The notes under the pieces: generated by a model | What the model was told of the DNA's origin: nothing | The model's database searches: none | What the model saw: the letters and a program-made list of their open reading frames with translations, nothing else | Translations under genes and position numbers: made by a program | Shown here: one piece after another, positions 8,435 to 18,199 of the stretch | Layout of the letters: every line of letters starts with the position of its first letter | Numbering within the stretch: the stretch's first letter is position 1 | DNA from: Sphingomonadales bacterium | Lineage (GTDB): Bacteria; Bacteroidota; Bacteroidia; Chitinophagales; Chitinophagaceae | Length of the DNA: 56,885 bases | Direction: 5' to 3' | Assembly: GCA_016872155.1 (NCBI GenBank) | Contig: VHBB01000009.1 | Coordinates: 1 to 56,885 of the forward strand

Positions 8435-9443
8435 ACGCTCGCCTTTTATCTTTTTTATCTCTTTTCGGACCCCCTGGGTGCAATCCGTTTTCGCGGTCAT
8501 TTTTTTTCTTAGTTTTCAATCCACAGTGCCATTGGCCGCGCAAGAAGCCGTTTCTCCGCGTGGCTTTACAGAACTCTTTGTCAACACATCCAAGACAGAC
8601 AAGGCCATTACTCAACTACATCCAATGGCCATCAGCTTTGTTCAAAGCTACATGGATCGATATGGCAGTGGGCTTCGCAAGATGAGAGACTGGGGTCGTC
8701 CTTACTTCGATATGATGGACCAGGTGCTGGACCAATACGGTCTGCCTACGCAATTAAAATACCTGGCCGTTATTGAATCGGGTCTTCGGTCAACTGCCGT
8801 TTCTTGGGCGGGTGCCGTGGGCCCCTGGCAGTTTATGCCTGCCACCGCCCGGCGCTATGGACTAACGGTAACTCGTTCGCTCGACGAACGAACCGACTAC
8901 ATAAAAAGTACGCATGCGGCCGCAAGCTACCTGCGAGATCTATATGGCGAGTTTCAAGACTGGCTGCTGGTCGTGGCCGCCTACAACGGTGGGGAGGGCC
9001 GTATTCGGCTGGCCATACAACGCGCGGGTCATTCGGATTTTTGGAAACTACAGTACCAATTACCCACCGAGTCTATGAACCATGTAAAAAAATTTATTGC
9101 CACCCACTATGTGTTCGAAGAAGAAGGCAGTGCCGCCACGCTAACTCGACTAGAAAGACAGCCGCTCAATGCCGGTAGTGCAGCGCCTCTTAGCGAAGAA
9201 GAGATAAAACAAACCACCACCCTGCTTATAACTGGGCGCTATAAAAAAGAGGCCATTCTTAAATACACCGAAACCGACCGGGTAGAATTTATGCGCTACA
9301 ACCCCAACTTCGATGAGCAGCTTTCGCAGCAGGGTAGCTATCTGCTTCGCCTTTCGGCCGCTTGTATGCAGGTGTTTGTAGAAAGAAAATCGGCCATTGC
9401 AGCCGAGAGCTTTCAATTGCTCTTGCGCGATGCGCGCCGGTAA
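8409..9443 (+). CDS. Lytic transglycosylase (SLT/MltD-type)
   Basis: Cleaves peptidoglycan glycan strands in the periplasm. It is 344 residues long with a positively charged N-terminus and hydrophobic signal region (about 12-45, ending near PLAAQ). The SLT domain shows the catalytic Glu123 in AVIESGL, then [18 protein letters not shown] and [10 protein letters not shown], the classic three motifs. The C-terminal 100 residues resemble the region after the SLT domain in Bacteroidota MltD-like proteins but no LysM repeat is evident. The ATG at 8409 lies inside tatA; a TTG at 8391 is the alternative. Overlap with tatA suggests cotranscription. Convergent with the acidic protein gene, 6 bp apart. 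Confidence 0.88.
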   Translation: MLTASAKSKRSPFIFFISFRTPWVQSVFAVIFFLSFQSTVPLAAQEAVSPRGFTELFVNTSKTDKAITQLHPMAISFVQSYMDRYGSGLRKMRDWGRPYFDMMDQVLDQYGLPTQLKYLAVIESGLRSTAVSWAGAVGPWQFMPATARRYGLTVTRSLDERTDYIKSTHAAASYLRDLYGEFQDWLLVVAAYNGGEGRIRLAIQRAGHSDFWKLQYQLPTESMNHVKKFIATHYVFEEEGSAATLTRLERQPLNAGSAAPLSEEEIKQTTTLLITGRYKKEAILKYTETDRVEFMRYNPNFDEQLSQQGSYLLRLSAACMQVFVERKSAIAAESFQLLLRDARR

Positions 9444-9449
9444 ACTTCG

Positions 9450-9791
9450 TTAGAAATCCTCTTCTTCTTCGTCAAAACCCTTTTCGTCGAAGAGGTCTTT
9501 GAACTCATCGTCCTCAAATTTAAAATCATCCTCTTCGCCCCCCTTCTTATCAGAAGACTTCTTTCCTTTCGATTTAGGAAGATCGAATTCGTCGAAATCG
9601 GGATCCCACTCCTCTTCTTCGGTGGCATCTTCGCTTTTTTCCCAATCGTCGTTAAGCTCCTCGTCTTCGCTCTCGTCGTCGTCCCTATCTTTTTTCTTAC
9701 TCTTGGAAGCTTCTTTGCTCTCGGAAGAACGAGCGGAGTCCTTACCCGATTTGGGAGTAGCCTTAGAAGACTTTTCTGGTTTTGTGGCCAT
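9450..9791 (-). CDS. Acidic, low-complexity hypothetical protein
   Basis: Not recognised as a named family. The 113-residue protein starts with a Lys/Ser-rich segment (about 1-40) and turns strongly acidic, with runs such as EDEEL, EEEEWDPDFDEFDL and a C-terminus of alternating D/E/F ending in EEEEDF. No signal peptide or membrane helix; it is predicted to be disordered. The Asp/Glu tail with spaced aromatic residues is reminiscent of nucleic-acid-mimic or histone-chaperone-like tails, but that is only a compositional analogy. The start at 9791 (MATKPEKSS) is preferred to 9887, which would overlap the end of purA. It lies 92 bp downstream of purA on the same strand. Confidence 0.75.
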   Translation of the reverse strand: MATKPEKSSKATPKSGKDSARSSESKEASKSKKKDRDDDESEDEELNDDWEKSEDATEEEEWDPDFDEFDLPKSKGKKSSDKKGGEEDDFKFEDDEFKDLFDEKGFDEEEEDF

Positions 9792-9883
9792 AGCTGAACC
9801 GGATTCGTACTGTAAATTTTCGGCGAAGTTTTTAAATCGCCAAATTTTAAAAACTTTTTTTTCGACCCTATTGGTTCCGGCAA

Positions 9884-11149
9884 TCAAGAGACAACGACCA
9901 ACTGATCTCGGCCCGGGCCATTCGAGATATAGCGCACGTGCACGCCCAGGTATTCGTTAATAAAGTTTACATATTGCTTCATGGCTTCGGGCAACGAAGC
10001 ATAGGTCTTGCATTGATCGGTGGCGGTATTCCATCCGGCAAACTGTTTCAACTCCGCTCTCGGTTGGGCACGTTCTAACTGATAAGGCATCTGGGTCGTG
10101 GGGACGCCATTGACCGAATACGATGTACAGACCGAGAGTTCAGCGAACGAATCGAGCACATCGGCCTTGGTCATGACCAGTTGAGTGACCCCATTGATCA
10201 TGCAGGTATAGCGAAGCGCCACCAGATCGATCCAGCCGCATCGGCGCGGACGACCGGTAGTAGCCCCAAATTCGTTACCGATCTTTCGAAGCTCCTCTCC
10301 GGTTGCATCGTGCAATTCGGTCGGAAAAGGACCGCCGCCCACACGAGTGCAGTAGGCCTTGGTAACTCCGATCACCTCGTTGATAAACCGTGGGGCAATT
10401 CCCAAGCCATTGCAAACGCCGGCTGAGATCGTATTCGAAGAGGTCACAAAAGGAAAGGTGCCAAAATCAATATCGAGCATGCTACCCTGCGCTCCCTCGG
10501 CCAAGACGCGCTTGCCTTGTTGGTGTTGCTCGTTGATAAAATATTCTCCGTTAACGATATTGAGCGTGCGCAAGAATTCGAGTGCAGTAAAGAACTCCTC
10601 TTCCCAAGCGCTAATATCTTCTTGAAACCCGAAACTGTCTAGCAATCGCTGGTGTTTAAGGCGAAGCTTGATGTATTCGGTAGTAAAGTTTTTATCGAGC
10701 AGATCGCCCACCCGAAGACCGTTGCGGCCGGTCTTATCCATATAGGCCGGACCGATTCCCTTTAAGGTCGATCCGATCTTTTGATTTCCTTTTGATAATT
10801 CAGCAGCCTTGTCAAGAGCCCGATGCGTCGGTAAGATCAAATGCGTGCGGTCGGCGATAAAAAGATTTTTTTTAAGGTCGACCCCGAACGGCGTTACACT
10901 GTCGCATTCTTTTTTTAAGGTGACCGGATCGAGCACGACCCCGTTGCCGATCAGGTTGATGATACCCGGATGAAAGATGCCCGAGGGAATCTGGTGAAGC
11001 ACCAACTTTTTATCTTGCACATACAAGGTATGACCCGCATTGGGTCCGCCCTGAAACCGGGCCACTACCTGGTAATCTTTTGCGAAGTAATCGACGATCT
11101 TTCCTTTGCCTTCGTCTCCCCACTGGAGCCCTAGAATAACATCCACCAT
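9884..11149 (-). CDS. purA: Adenylosuccinate synthetase
   Basis: Catalyses GTP-dependent ligation of IMP and aspartate, the first committed step to AMP. The 421-residue length is typical. The N-terminal motif LGLQWGDEGKGK carries the catalytic Asp12 and the phosphate loop, and GGPNAGHTL holds His40, matching Asp13/His41 of the E. coli enzyme. Other family segments include STLKGIGPAYMDKTGRNGLR and TTGRPRRCGWIDL. The start at 11149 gives MVDVILGLQWG. It is 31 bp downstream of the large SprB-type gene but has its own -7 box within that gap. Confidence 0.96.
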   Translation of the reverse strand: MVDVILGLQWGDEGKGKIVDYFAKDYQVVARFQGGPNAGHTLYVQDKKLVLHQIPSGIFHPGIINLIGNGVVLDPVTLKKECDSVTPFGVDLKKNLFIADRTHLILPTHRALDKAAELSKGNQKIGSTLKGIGPAYMDKTGRNGLRVGDLLDKNFTTEYIKLRLKHQRLLDSFGFQEDISAWEEEFFTALEFLRTLNIVNGEYFINEQHQQGKRVLAEGAQGSMLDIDFGTFPFVTSSNTISAGVCNGLGIAPRFINEVIGVTKAYCTRVGGGPFPTELHDATGEELRKIGNEFGATTGRPRRCGWIDLVALRYTCMINGVTQLVMTKADVLDSFAELSVCTSYSVNGVPTTQMPYQLERAQPRAELKQFAGWNTATDQCKTYASLPEAMKQYVNFINEYLGVHVRYISNGPGRDQLVVVS

Positions 11150-11169
11150 GACTATTAAAATAAGCGGGG

Positions 11170-11177
11170 CAAAAATA
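11170..11177 (-). promoter_or_regulatory. -7 box for purA
   Basis: Read on the minus strand this is TAttTTTG, a perfect match, 20 nt before the purA ATG. No convincing -33 TTTG was found; it would fall in the 3' end of the upstream gene. Confidence 0.5.
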
Positions 11178-11180
11178 GGT

Positions 11181-14100
11181 CTATTTGATCAGCATTATCG
11201 TTCCTTTTTTCGTTACCACGCGGTCGTCTTTGGTAATTCCTTCGATCATCCATACATAGACACCTTCGGGTTGTAACTGCCCTCCAATAGTGCCATCCCA
11301 TCCGGCATTGAGCGCCTTTGTCTGAAAGACCAGCTGGCCCCACCGATTAAAGACCCGGAAATAATTATAGCTCTTCATACCCACCGGAAAAGGAGTAAAG
11401 GTATCGTTCTTGCCATCTCCATTGGGTGTAAAGCCGGTCGGCACATAGATGTCGGGTCCTTTGTAAACACGCACGTTTACATAGGCCTCGCCTTTGCAGC
11501 CCGCCACCGTAGAGGCTACCACTTTGTAGCGAACATCAGAACCGATGGCGCCAATGGTTACAGTAGGACTGGCCACACCGGCATTGCTCAAACCGATCGA
11601 AGGGGTCCACACATAACTTGTTACATCCGGATCGTTCGGAACGGCCAGCAACAAAAACTGATCGCCCGGATAGCCAATGGTATCGGCGGGAAAGGTCTTG
11701 ACCTGAATGGGCGGCGTAACATCAATGGCCACCGTATCGGTTACGAGCGCGGCACATCCATTGGCATCGGAGAGAACAGACAGTACATAATAAATATTTT
11801 TATCGGGAGTAGAAACCGCATTCGACAAATTAGGATTGTTCAAATAAGTGGTGGGCGACCAGCGATAGACCGTGCCTCCGCTGCCATTTAATGTAGCGGA
11901 CTGACCATAACAAATAAAAATATCGGCACCGGCATTGGGAATGGGCGCCGGATTAACGATTACCGACACCGTATCGTAGGCCACACAACGACCCAACGTA
12001 AGCGCAACAATGTATTGCGTCGTAGCACGCGGAGAAGCGACCGGGTTGGCAATGTTGACCGCCGATAATCCCGAGGCGGGCGTCCAATCGTATTGCAGCG
12101 CATTAGATACGACCTGCAAGGGCGTCGATCGACTCTCGCAAATGGTCACATCGTTTTGGGGGGTAAGAGTTAGATCGTTGGTAAGCCCTACCACAGCAGG
12201 CAACTGCAGCGTGCAATTCAATTGATCTTTGATGGTAACGCTGTAGGTTCCGGGGGCCAAATTAAAACTGTTCGCGGTTTGCCAGTTAACGCCTCCGTCA
12301 ATCGAAAAACTATATCCACTATTACCGCCCAATGCCGACAGGGTAAGGGTACCATCGTTACCTCCATTACAACTGGCGTTGGTAGCAGAGACCGTTCCGG
12401 ACAATACCGAAGGTTGGCTCATCGTTACCGGAAGCGTGCTGCTGCAATTATTGGCATCTTTTATGGTGATGGTGTAATTGCCGGCTGCCAATGAAAAACC
12501 AGTAGCGGTTTGCCAGTTGGTGCCCCCATTCAAACTAAACTGATACGGCGCAACACCCCCTGTAGTGGCAAGGGTAAGTTGTCCGTTCGATTGTCCGTTG
12601 CAGACCACCGGCACGGTAGTAGCAGAGACTGTCAGGGCAATGGGTTGCGTTATATCCAAAGAGGTGCTACCCACACAACCATTGGTCTCTCTAAAGCGAA
12701 CCGTGTAGGTTCCGGCGGTGAGTCCGCTAAACTGGTTTGCAGTTTGCCAATTAATTCCATTGAGTGAATATTCGAAGGGGGCTTGTCCGATCGTGGGTGG
12801 CGCCACTGTTATGGTACCCGTGCTGCCCGCATTGCAAAGAGCAGGAGTAGAAGTGGCGGTGGTCACTAGGGGCGGACCGGCAATTACGGTAACCGGTACC
12901 GCATTACTTTGACAGCCCTGTGCATCGCGCACGATAATCGTGTGCGGACCTGCGGCCACGTTATTGAATGTGTAGGGCGCATCTCCCATAACAAAACCAG
13001 CACCGTCTAACGAAAAAGTATAAGGTGCACTCCCGCTAAAAGGGGTTACAATAAGATTTCCATTTGCCGCACCCTCGCAGGTCGTGGCCGTGGGAGCCGC
13101 CCCGGCCAACAGGGTGGGTCCCGCAATTACAAAAGCAGTAAGGCTGCGCGTACAACCCAGCGCATCGGTAACTACAATGGTGTGATTACCGGGCGAGAGA
13201 CCATTGAACATATAGCTATTCGATGCAATAGGGGCCGTAGGAGTACCTCCATCAATAGCATAACGAAAAGGAGCCGTACCCACACTTACTGTGATGGTGG
13301 CAGAGCCATTATTGACCGTAGGGCAAGAAGTAGCATTGGTGTTGGTCGAAGCCGTTACTCCGGTGCCCTGTGTAACAGTAACCGGAAGAGCTCCCGAACT
13401 GCAATTGGTAGCCTGATCGGTAACAATTACGGTATGTGCACCTGCAGCCACATTGGTAAACGTATAAGGGATGGTTGCCACTATTGGCGCATTGCCATCA
13501 AGTTGAATACGATGCGGCCCCACACCCGCTGCAGAACTGATGGTAATGGTGCCGTTGTTAACACCAGAGCAGGCTGTAGGAGCCCAAGAAAGTGAGGTTT
13601 GTAAGGCCCCAACCGACACTAATGTTTCACTTAAAATGCTGATACACCCCCCTGAAGCATCCGCAACCACCACACTGTATGTCCCGGCCCCCAGATTACT
13701 AAATGTGTACGCCGTTGCAGAGACCGTGGCAGATGCACCGCCGACTATTGAGTAGGTGTAAGGAGATACACCAACACCTGCGGGAATAGAAGCCGTTATA
13801 GTGCCATTTGTCAACCCACAACTGGGACTTATATTCGATGAAGTAGCATTCAGGCTATTATTACGAGTAATGGAAAAGGTATCCAGCGAAATCAGCTGTG
13901 TACCGGTAGCATCGTTACTATTAAAAATCGTTTTTACAACATACTGATTAGCTCCTACAGCGGGACAGAAGTTATCGAAACGTATATCCAATAATCCGTC
14001 AGCCGTAGTGGCGGTATCCGCGGTGGCAACCGGAACTCCAGCCATATTAAGTAATTGAGAAGAATGAAAATAAGAGGTTGAACCATTAGGAATAAATCGC

Positions 14101-14903
14101 CATCCCTCATTGACAGCCCCAGGATTCCAAACAGTTGCATTACGAGTTGGATGCGAAATGGACCTTGTTCTAAGCCAGTCTTGAATGCCCAAAATAGCCC
14201 TGCCACTATTGGTAATAGAAGTAGCGGTTCGATTAGCAATTTGAAAATCGATTATACCAGTAGACTCATATAAAATAAGCTGAAAATTATTCATGGCACT
14301 TGTGTTAGGTCTCCCATAGGTGCCAATGTTGTAGTAGCTAACCACAAATCTTCTGCAAGGAAAAGTTCCCTCAACCCTCCACTCAACCTTCCGGTCCGGT
14401 AAACTGGCATTGGCATCTATACAGCCTTGAGAAGGATCACGGGGCCTGGGATCTAGGTCAGAGTAGGCTATCATTACAGACGCCTTGGGATATGTGGTTG
14501 AAGGGATGGGCGAAGCAGTAATATACCCATTGTACCCCCCGGAATTTGTAGTATCAAACGTTATCATTCCATTTGAACCCACCACTACCTTATAAAAAAG
14601 AGAATCATAAAACCGAAATGGAAAGGGTAGAGAAAATTTTTCGCCAAATACATCATCACAGTACACTGTAACATCCTGCACCCCATTAGGACTTAAAAAA
14701 GGTAGCGGACCAAAAGGGATTGAACGAAGTACATAGCTTGATGTCGACTTGATGTGCGGGACCTGAAAAACAAAGTTGGCGCAAAGCTGATTACAGGGCA
14801 TGTTTACACTTGTGCCTTGTATTCCGGTGGGAATACAAAGTTGGGCAGCACTTTGTACAGAAAAAACCCCAATAAAGAATAGTATAGTAACTAATTTTTT
14901 CAT
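11181..14903 (-). CDS. SprB-type repeat surface protein with T9SS type B sorting / gliding-motility C-terminal domain
   Basis: A 1240-residue secreted protein. The signal peptide is MKKLVTILFFIGVFSVQSAAQ. An N-terminal domain of about 300 residues (FSLPFPFRFYDS, VGSNGMITFDTTN, DPRPRDPSQG, KVEWRVEGTFPCRRF) is shared with the protein at 18200-20413. Seven tandem SprB-type repeats of roughly 75-85 residues follow, each with a Cys, an N-G-T/N-I pattern, SLDGG/SIDGG and G-x-x-TVxVxDxxGC. Next are about three Ig/PKD-like modules (WTPASGLS, WSPTTYLNN, WTPSIGLSN). The C-terminus (FTPNGDGKNDTF, FNRWGQLVF, WDGTIGG, GVYVWMIEG) is the CHU_C/TIGR04131-type type IX secretion signal. A surface adhesin or gliding function is inferred from the family. 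The start at 14903 puts the signal peptide at the N-terminus; the frame is open to 14960. Confidence 0.9.
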   Translation of the reverse strand: MKKLVTILFFIGVFSVQSAAQLCIPTGIQGTSVNMPCNQLCANFVFQVPHIKSTSSYVLRSIPFGPLPFLSPNGVQDVTVYCDDVFGEKFSLPFPFRFYDSLFYKVVVGSNGMITFDTTNSGGYNGYITASPIPSTTYPKASVMIAYSDLDPRPRDPSQGCIDANASLPDRKVEWRVEGTFPCRRFVVSYYNIGTYGRPNTSAMNNFQLILYESTGIIDFQIANRTATSITNSGRAILGIQDWLRTRSISHPTRNATVWNPGAVNEGWRFIPNGSTSYFHSSQLLNMAGVPVATADTATTADGLLDIRFDNFCPAVGANQYVVKTIFNSNDATGTQLISLDTFSITRNNSLNATSSNISPSCGLTNGTITASIPAGVGVSPYTYSIVGGASATVSATAYTFSNLGAGTYSVVVADASGGCISILSETLVSVGALQTSLSWAPTACSGVNNGTITISSAAGVGPHRIQLDGNAPIVATIPYTFTNVAAGAHTVIVTDQATNCSSGALPVTVTQGTGVTASTNTNATSCPTVNNGSATITVSVGTAPFRYAIDGGTPTAPIASNSYMFNGLSPGNHTIVVTDALGCTRSLTAFVIAGPTLLAGAAPTATTCEGAANGNLIVTPFSGSAPYTFSLDGAGFVMGDAPYTFNNVAAGPHTIIVRDAQGCQSNAVPVTVIAGPPLVTTATSTPALCNAGSTGTITVAPPTIGQAPFEYSLNGINWQTANQFSGLTAGTYTVRFRETNGCVGSTSLDITQPIALTVSATTVPVVCNGQSNGQLTLATTGGVAPYQFSLNGGTNWQTATGFSLAAGNYTITIKDANNCSSTLPVTMSQPSVLSGTVSATNASCNGGNDGTLTLSALGGNSGYSFSIDGGVNWQTANSFNLAPGTYSVTIKDQLNCTLQLPAVVGLTNDLTLTPQNDVTICESRSTPLQVVSNALQYDWTPASGLSAVNIANPVASPRATTQYIVALTLGRCVAYDTVSVIVNPAPIPNAGADIFICYGQSATLNGSGGTVYRWSPTTYLNNPNLSNAVSTPDKNIYYVLSVLSDANGCAALVTDTVAIDVTPPIQVKTFPADTIGYPGDQFLLLAVPNDPDVTSYVWTPSIGLSNAGVASPTVTIGAIGSDVRYKVVASTVAGCKGEAYVNVRVYKGPDIYVPTGFTPNGDGKNDTFTPFPVGMKSYNYFRVFNRWGQLVFQTKALNAGWDGTIGGQLQPEGVYVWMIEGITKDDRVVTKKGTIMLIK

Positions 14904-14965
14904 GATATCCAGCAATAAGACACCGATGAAATATACAATTTGCCGTCGATAAAAAAACATTTTTA

Positions 14966-17215
14966 TCAGGCCGGAATATCCTCCATATCGTAGCGCTCCA
15001 CCGACTCAACCCCGGATACCTGGAGTAACGAAGTAACCAGGGTCTCCAGCTCTTCTTTATCATGCACATAGAGCTTGATGTTACCCATAAACAACCCTTC
15101 TTTGGCCTCGATGGTAATGGCCGATATATTGATCTTGAGTTCGCCAGAAATTAGATTTGTGATCTTGCTGACCATGCCCACATCGTCGATACCGATAATC
15201 TTGACACCCGTCAAAAAAGAGATCTCTTTGTTCTTGGCCCACTTGGTCTTAACCACGCGGTGTCCGTAATGGGCTAGCAACTTGGCCGCGTTGGGACAAT
15301 TGGTGCGGTGAATGGTAAGGCCCTTGCCCGTGGTCACAAATCCAAATACGTCATCGCCCGGAATGGGGGTGCAACAATTGGCGAGGTTGTAGACGATCTT
15401 ATCGCTGCGTTCTCCAAAAATGATCAGCTCGGCATCCTTGCGTGGCATCAGGTGATGCGGCACGATCTCGGGACGCTCCTGCAATGGCGCTGCTTTAACT
15501 GGCTTGGGGGCTTCGATGCGATCGCCCACTACTTTAAATTCTTTGAGGTCCTTAAGGTCGATTCCTTTAACGGCTACCTGGTAATAAAAATCGAGTTGAT
15601 TGCCGAGCTTGTACCATTGCACCAACTCATCGATATTGGCGACAGAGACCGAAGCGCCCATGCCCTCTAGTTTTCGCTGCACGATGTACTTGCCTTCGTC
15701 GGCCACTTTTCGCTTTTCTTCGCGCAAGGCATCGCGAATGCGTCCCTTGGCTTTAGAAGTTACTACAAAATTCAACCAGTCATCCGAAGGCTTTTGTTTA
15801 TTACTAGTAATGATCTCTACTTGGTCGCCACTATGCAACCGGTGGCTAATGGGAACGAGTTTATGATTGACCTTGGCACCGATCGTCTTAACCCCGATGG
15901 CACTGTGTACCGAGAAGGCAAAATCGAGTGCACTCGAGCCCACGGGCAACATCTTTACATCTCCCTTGGGCGTGTATACATAGATCTCTTCGGCCAAGAA
16001 ACTGGTCTTGAAATCTTGTAAGAAGTCGATGCTATCGGTCTCTTGATTGGTAATCACCTCGCGAATCTGCTGAAACCATTTGTCGAAACGGCTCTCGTCT
16101 TGTGCATCTTCTTTGTATTTCCAGTGAGCGGCCAATCCTTTTTCGGCGATCTCGTTCATACGCTGCGAACGAATTTGCACTTCTACCCATCGGCCTTGCC
16201 CACCCATTACGGTCGTGTGAAGGGCTTCGTATCCATTGGCCTTGGGATTGCTAAGCCAATCGCGAAGCCGCTCCGGAGAGGGGCTATACTCATCGGTGAT
16301 CATGGAATATACTTTCCAGCAATCCTCTTTTTCTTTGTCCGGTGACGAATCGAGAATTACGCGAATGGCGAACAGATCGTATACCTCTTCGAACTCCACG
16401 CCCTTTTTCTTCATCTTGTTCCAAATAGAGTGTATACTCTTGGGGCGGCCATAAATTTCGGCCTTGAGTCCGGCCTCTTCGACCTTTTCGCGGATGGGTC
16501 TGATAAACTCATTGATAAACTTGGTTCGCTCCTTGCGCGTCTCGGTAAGTTTTCGTGCAATAAGACGATAGGTGTCGGGCTCCATGTACTTCATGGCCAG
16601 ATCTTCCATCTCTGTTTTAATAGTGTACAACCCCATGCGGTGGGCCAGCGGCGCATAAATAAAGATGGTCTCCGAAGCGATCTTGAGTTGCTTTTCTCGC
16701 TTCATACAATCGAGGGTGCGCATATTGTGTAAGCGATCGGAGAGTTTGATCAGAATAACCCGAGGGTCATCTGTTAAGGTGAGCAGGATCTTCTTAAAAT
16801 TCTCCGCCTGCTGCGAAGCATTTACATCAATTACGTTAGAGATCTTGGTAAGCCCGTCTACAATTCGGGTTATCTCTTCGCCAAAATCCCTTTTTACATC
16901 ATCGAGCGTAATATCGGTATCCTCGACCGTGTCGTGCAGCAAGGCGCAGATCGAAGAACGAACCCCCAGCCCGATCTCATCGACACAGATCTTGGCCACG
17001 GCAATGGGATGCAAAATGTACGGCTCTCCGCTTTTTCGACGCGTGGTCTTGTGCGCGTCGGCCGCCAGCTCGAAGGCCGCTCGCAATAGTTGCTTGTCTC
17101 CGGGCTTGATCCGAGACTTTAATACCTTAAGAAGCGATCGGTATTCGCGCAGAATGAGTTTTTTTTCCTCTTCCTGGCTTAGGTTATAAGCGGGTATGTG
17201 CGCGATCGTTTCCAT
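14966..17215 (-). CDS. rel: Bifunctional (p)ppGpp synthetase/hydrolase (Rel/SpoT)
   Basis: Makes and degrades the stringent-response alarmone. The 749-residue protein has an N-terminal HD hydrolase domain with His69, His94-Asp95 (LLHDTVEDT) and Asp160 (SDRLHNMRTL) intact. The synthetase domain follows (GRPKSIHSIWNKM, Asp280 in EVYDLFAIRV, NGYEALHTT, Glu345 in WVEVQIRS), then TGS (about 410-470, EEIYVYTPKGDV), a zinc-finger-like stretch (LANCCTPIPGDDVFG) and a C-terminal ACT domain (about 670-745). All catalytic motifs are present, so both activities are expected. It lies between two SprB-type surface protein genes on the same strand, with gaps of 62-68 bp. Confidence 0.95.
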   Translation of the reverse strand: METIAHIPAYNLSQEEEKKLILREYRSLLKVLKSRIKPGDKQLLRAAFELAADAHKTTRRKSGEPYILHPIAVAKICVDEIGLGVRSSICALLHDTVEDTDITLDDVKRDFGEEITRIVDGLTKISNVIDVNASQQAENFKKILLTLTDDPRVILIKLSDRLHNMRTLDCMKREKQLKIASETIFIYAPLAHRMGLYTIKTEMEDLAMKYMEPDTYRLIARKLTETRKERTKFINEFIRPIREKVEEAGLKAEIYGRPKSIHSIWNKMKKKGVEFEEVYDLFAIRVILDSSPDKEKEDCWKVYSMITDEYSPSPERLRDWLSNPKANGYEALHTTVMGGQGRWVEVQIRSQRMNEIAEKGLAAHWKYKEDAQDESRFDKWFQQIREVITNQETDSIDFLQDFKTSFLAEEIYVYTPKGDVKMLPVGSSALDFAFSVHSAIGVKTIGAKVNHKLVPISHRLHSGDQVEIITSNKQKPSDDWLNFVVTSKAKGRIRDALREEKRKVADEGKYIVQRKLEGMGASVSVANIDELVQWYKLGNQLDFYYQVAVKGIDLKDLKEFKVVGDRIEAPKPVKAAPLQERPEIVPHHLMPRKDAELIIFGERSDKIVYNLANCCTPIPGDDVFGFVTTGKGLTIHRTNCPNAAKLLAHYGHRVVKTKWAKNKEISFLTGVKIIGIDDVGMVSKITNLISGELKINISAITIEAKEGLFMGNIKLYVHDKEELETLVTSLLQVSGVESVERYDMEDIPA

Positions 17216-17229
17216 CGACTACGAATTTA

Positions 17230-17260
17230 CAAAATATCCTCCTTCGCAGCGTGGATGCAA
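17230..17260 (-). promoter_or_regulatory. Candidate promoter for rel
   Basis: On the minus strand TTG (17260-17258), a 21-nt spacer and TAttTTG (17236-17230) resemble the Bacteroidota consensus with one base missing from the -7 box. A second overlapping candidate, TAaaTTCG, lies a few bases closer to the gene. An independent promoter would separate rel from the upstream surface-protein genes. Confidence 0.4.
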
Positions 17261-17283
17261 GGCAAAATCAAACAGGCAAAAAA

Positions 17284-18180
17284 CTATTTACGTAGTTGAT
17301 AACGAAGCAAGATCTCGTGGGCGTTGGGCCCCTGGTCAAATACACTAAGCGGGGTCGAATAGATATCGAATGAATACCCAATGGTCATTTTCTTTTGCAC
17401 CTTGACTCCCGCAGAGAGCATCCAGCTTTGCCGCGCCCGCAACGAAAGACCCCACCAAAAAAGTTCACGATGCTCTACCCGGGCCCCGGCCTGCAGTTCG
17501 GTGGGGGCATTGGGCAAATAGATCACTAAGAAATTCGGAATAATGCGTGTGTTCTCATCGACCTGCCACTGGTACGAGCCGTGCAAATAAAAATGGCGAT
17601 ACAACCTGGCCTCTTGGCTGCGCACTAAATTGCCGCTATAGAAATCGAGTTTGGATTGAATCAATTGACTAACCGAAGCGCCGAGTTGCCAGTTGGAGTT
17701 CGTATAGGCTATACCCAGTCCTGCATCCCCTTTGAATCGGTTGGCCGCACCCCCCATTACAGGATCGTTTTGCAACGCATCGATCAGCCTTGCTTTGTCG
17801 ATGGCAAACTGCTGAAACCGCGCCTCGAGCCCAACCGAAAATTGCGCCCCATTTTGCAGCGGAATATGGTAGGCATACGAAGTTTGAATACCTCTTCGGC
17901 TGGTGGGGCCTGTCACATCACTGTAGAGATAGCCCCCTATGCCAATATTGGCTTTTTGTAAAAAGGTAGACCCATAGACCAGGGCCGTAACGGGACTTCC
18001 TTCGATACCACTCCACATGCTACGATACGAAGCGCCCAGTACGGTTTGCTGGTGCAGACCGGCCAGGGCCGGATTATGAAGATTACCCTGCAACTCGTAG
18101 AGCGAAGAGGTCATCAATTGCTGTGCACTCCCGGGGGTGGTGATAAGCGATAGCAGCAGTATAGATAAAATGCGATTCAT
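17284..18180 (-). CDS. PorP/SprF family type IX secretion system membrane protein
   Basis: A 298-residue outer-membrane beta-barrel with an N-terminal signal peptide (about 1-19, ending at SAQQ). PorP/SprF hallmarks are visible: QGNLHNPALAGLHQ near the N-terminus, YRSMWSGIEGSPVT, then alternating barrel strands and a C-terminal aromatic/charged strand (EILLRYQLRK). SprF-like proteins are dedicated partners for export or anchoring of SprB-type substrates. Its start lies 19 bp after the stop of the SprB-type gene at 18200-20413, the usual SprB-SprF order, so the two are very probably one operon and one functional pair. Confidence 0.9.
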   Translation of the reverse strand: MNRILSILLLSLITTPGSAQQLMTSSLYELQGNLHNPALAGLHQQTVLGASYRSMWSGIEGSPVTALVYGSTFLQKANIGIGGYLYSDVTGPTSRRGIQTSYAYHIPLQNGAQFSVGLEARFQQFAIDKARLIDALQNDPVMGGAANRFKGDAGLGIAYTNSNWQLGASVSQLIQSKLDFYSGNLVRSQEARLYRHFYLHGSYQWQVDENTRIIPNFLVIYLPNAPTELQAGARVEHRELFWWGLSLRARQSWMLSAGVKVQKKMTIGYSFDIYSTPLSVFDQGPNAHEILLRYQLRK

Positions 18181-18199
18181 ACAATTAGTTTATACGGGG

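Noticed and set aside
11900-13900. Tandem repeats that could be mistaken for a CRISPR or satellite array
   Set aside because: The periodicity is about 230-250 bp and is protein-level SprB repeats with diverged DNA; no short identical direct repeats with spacers.
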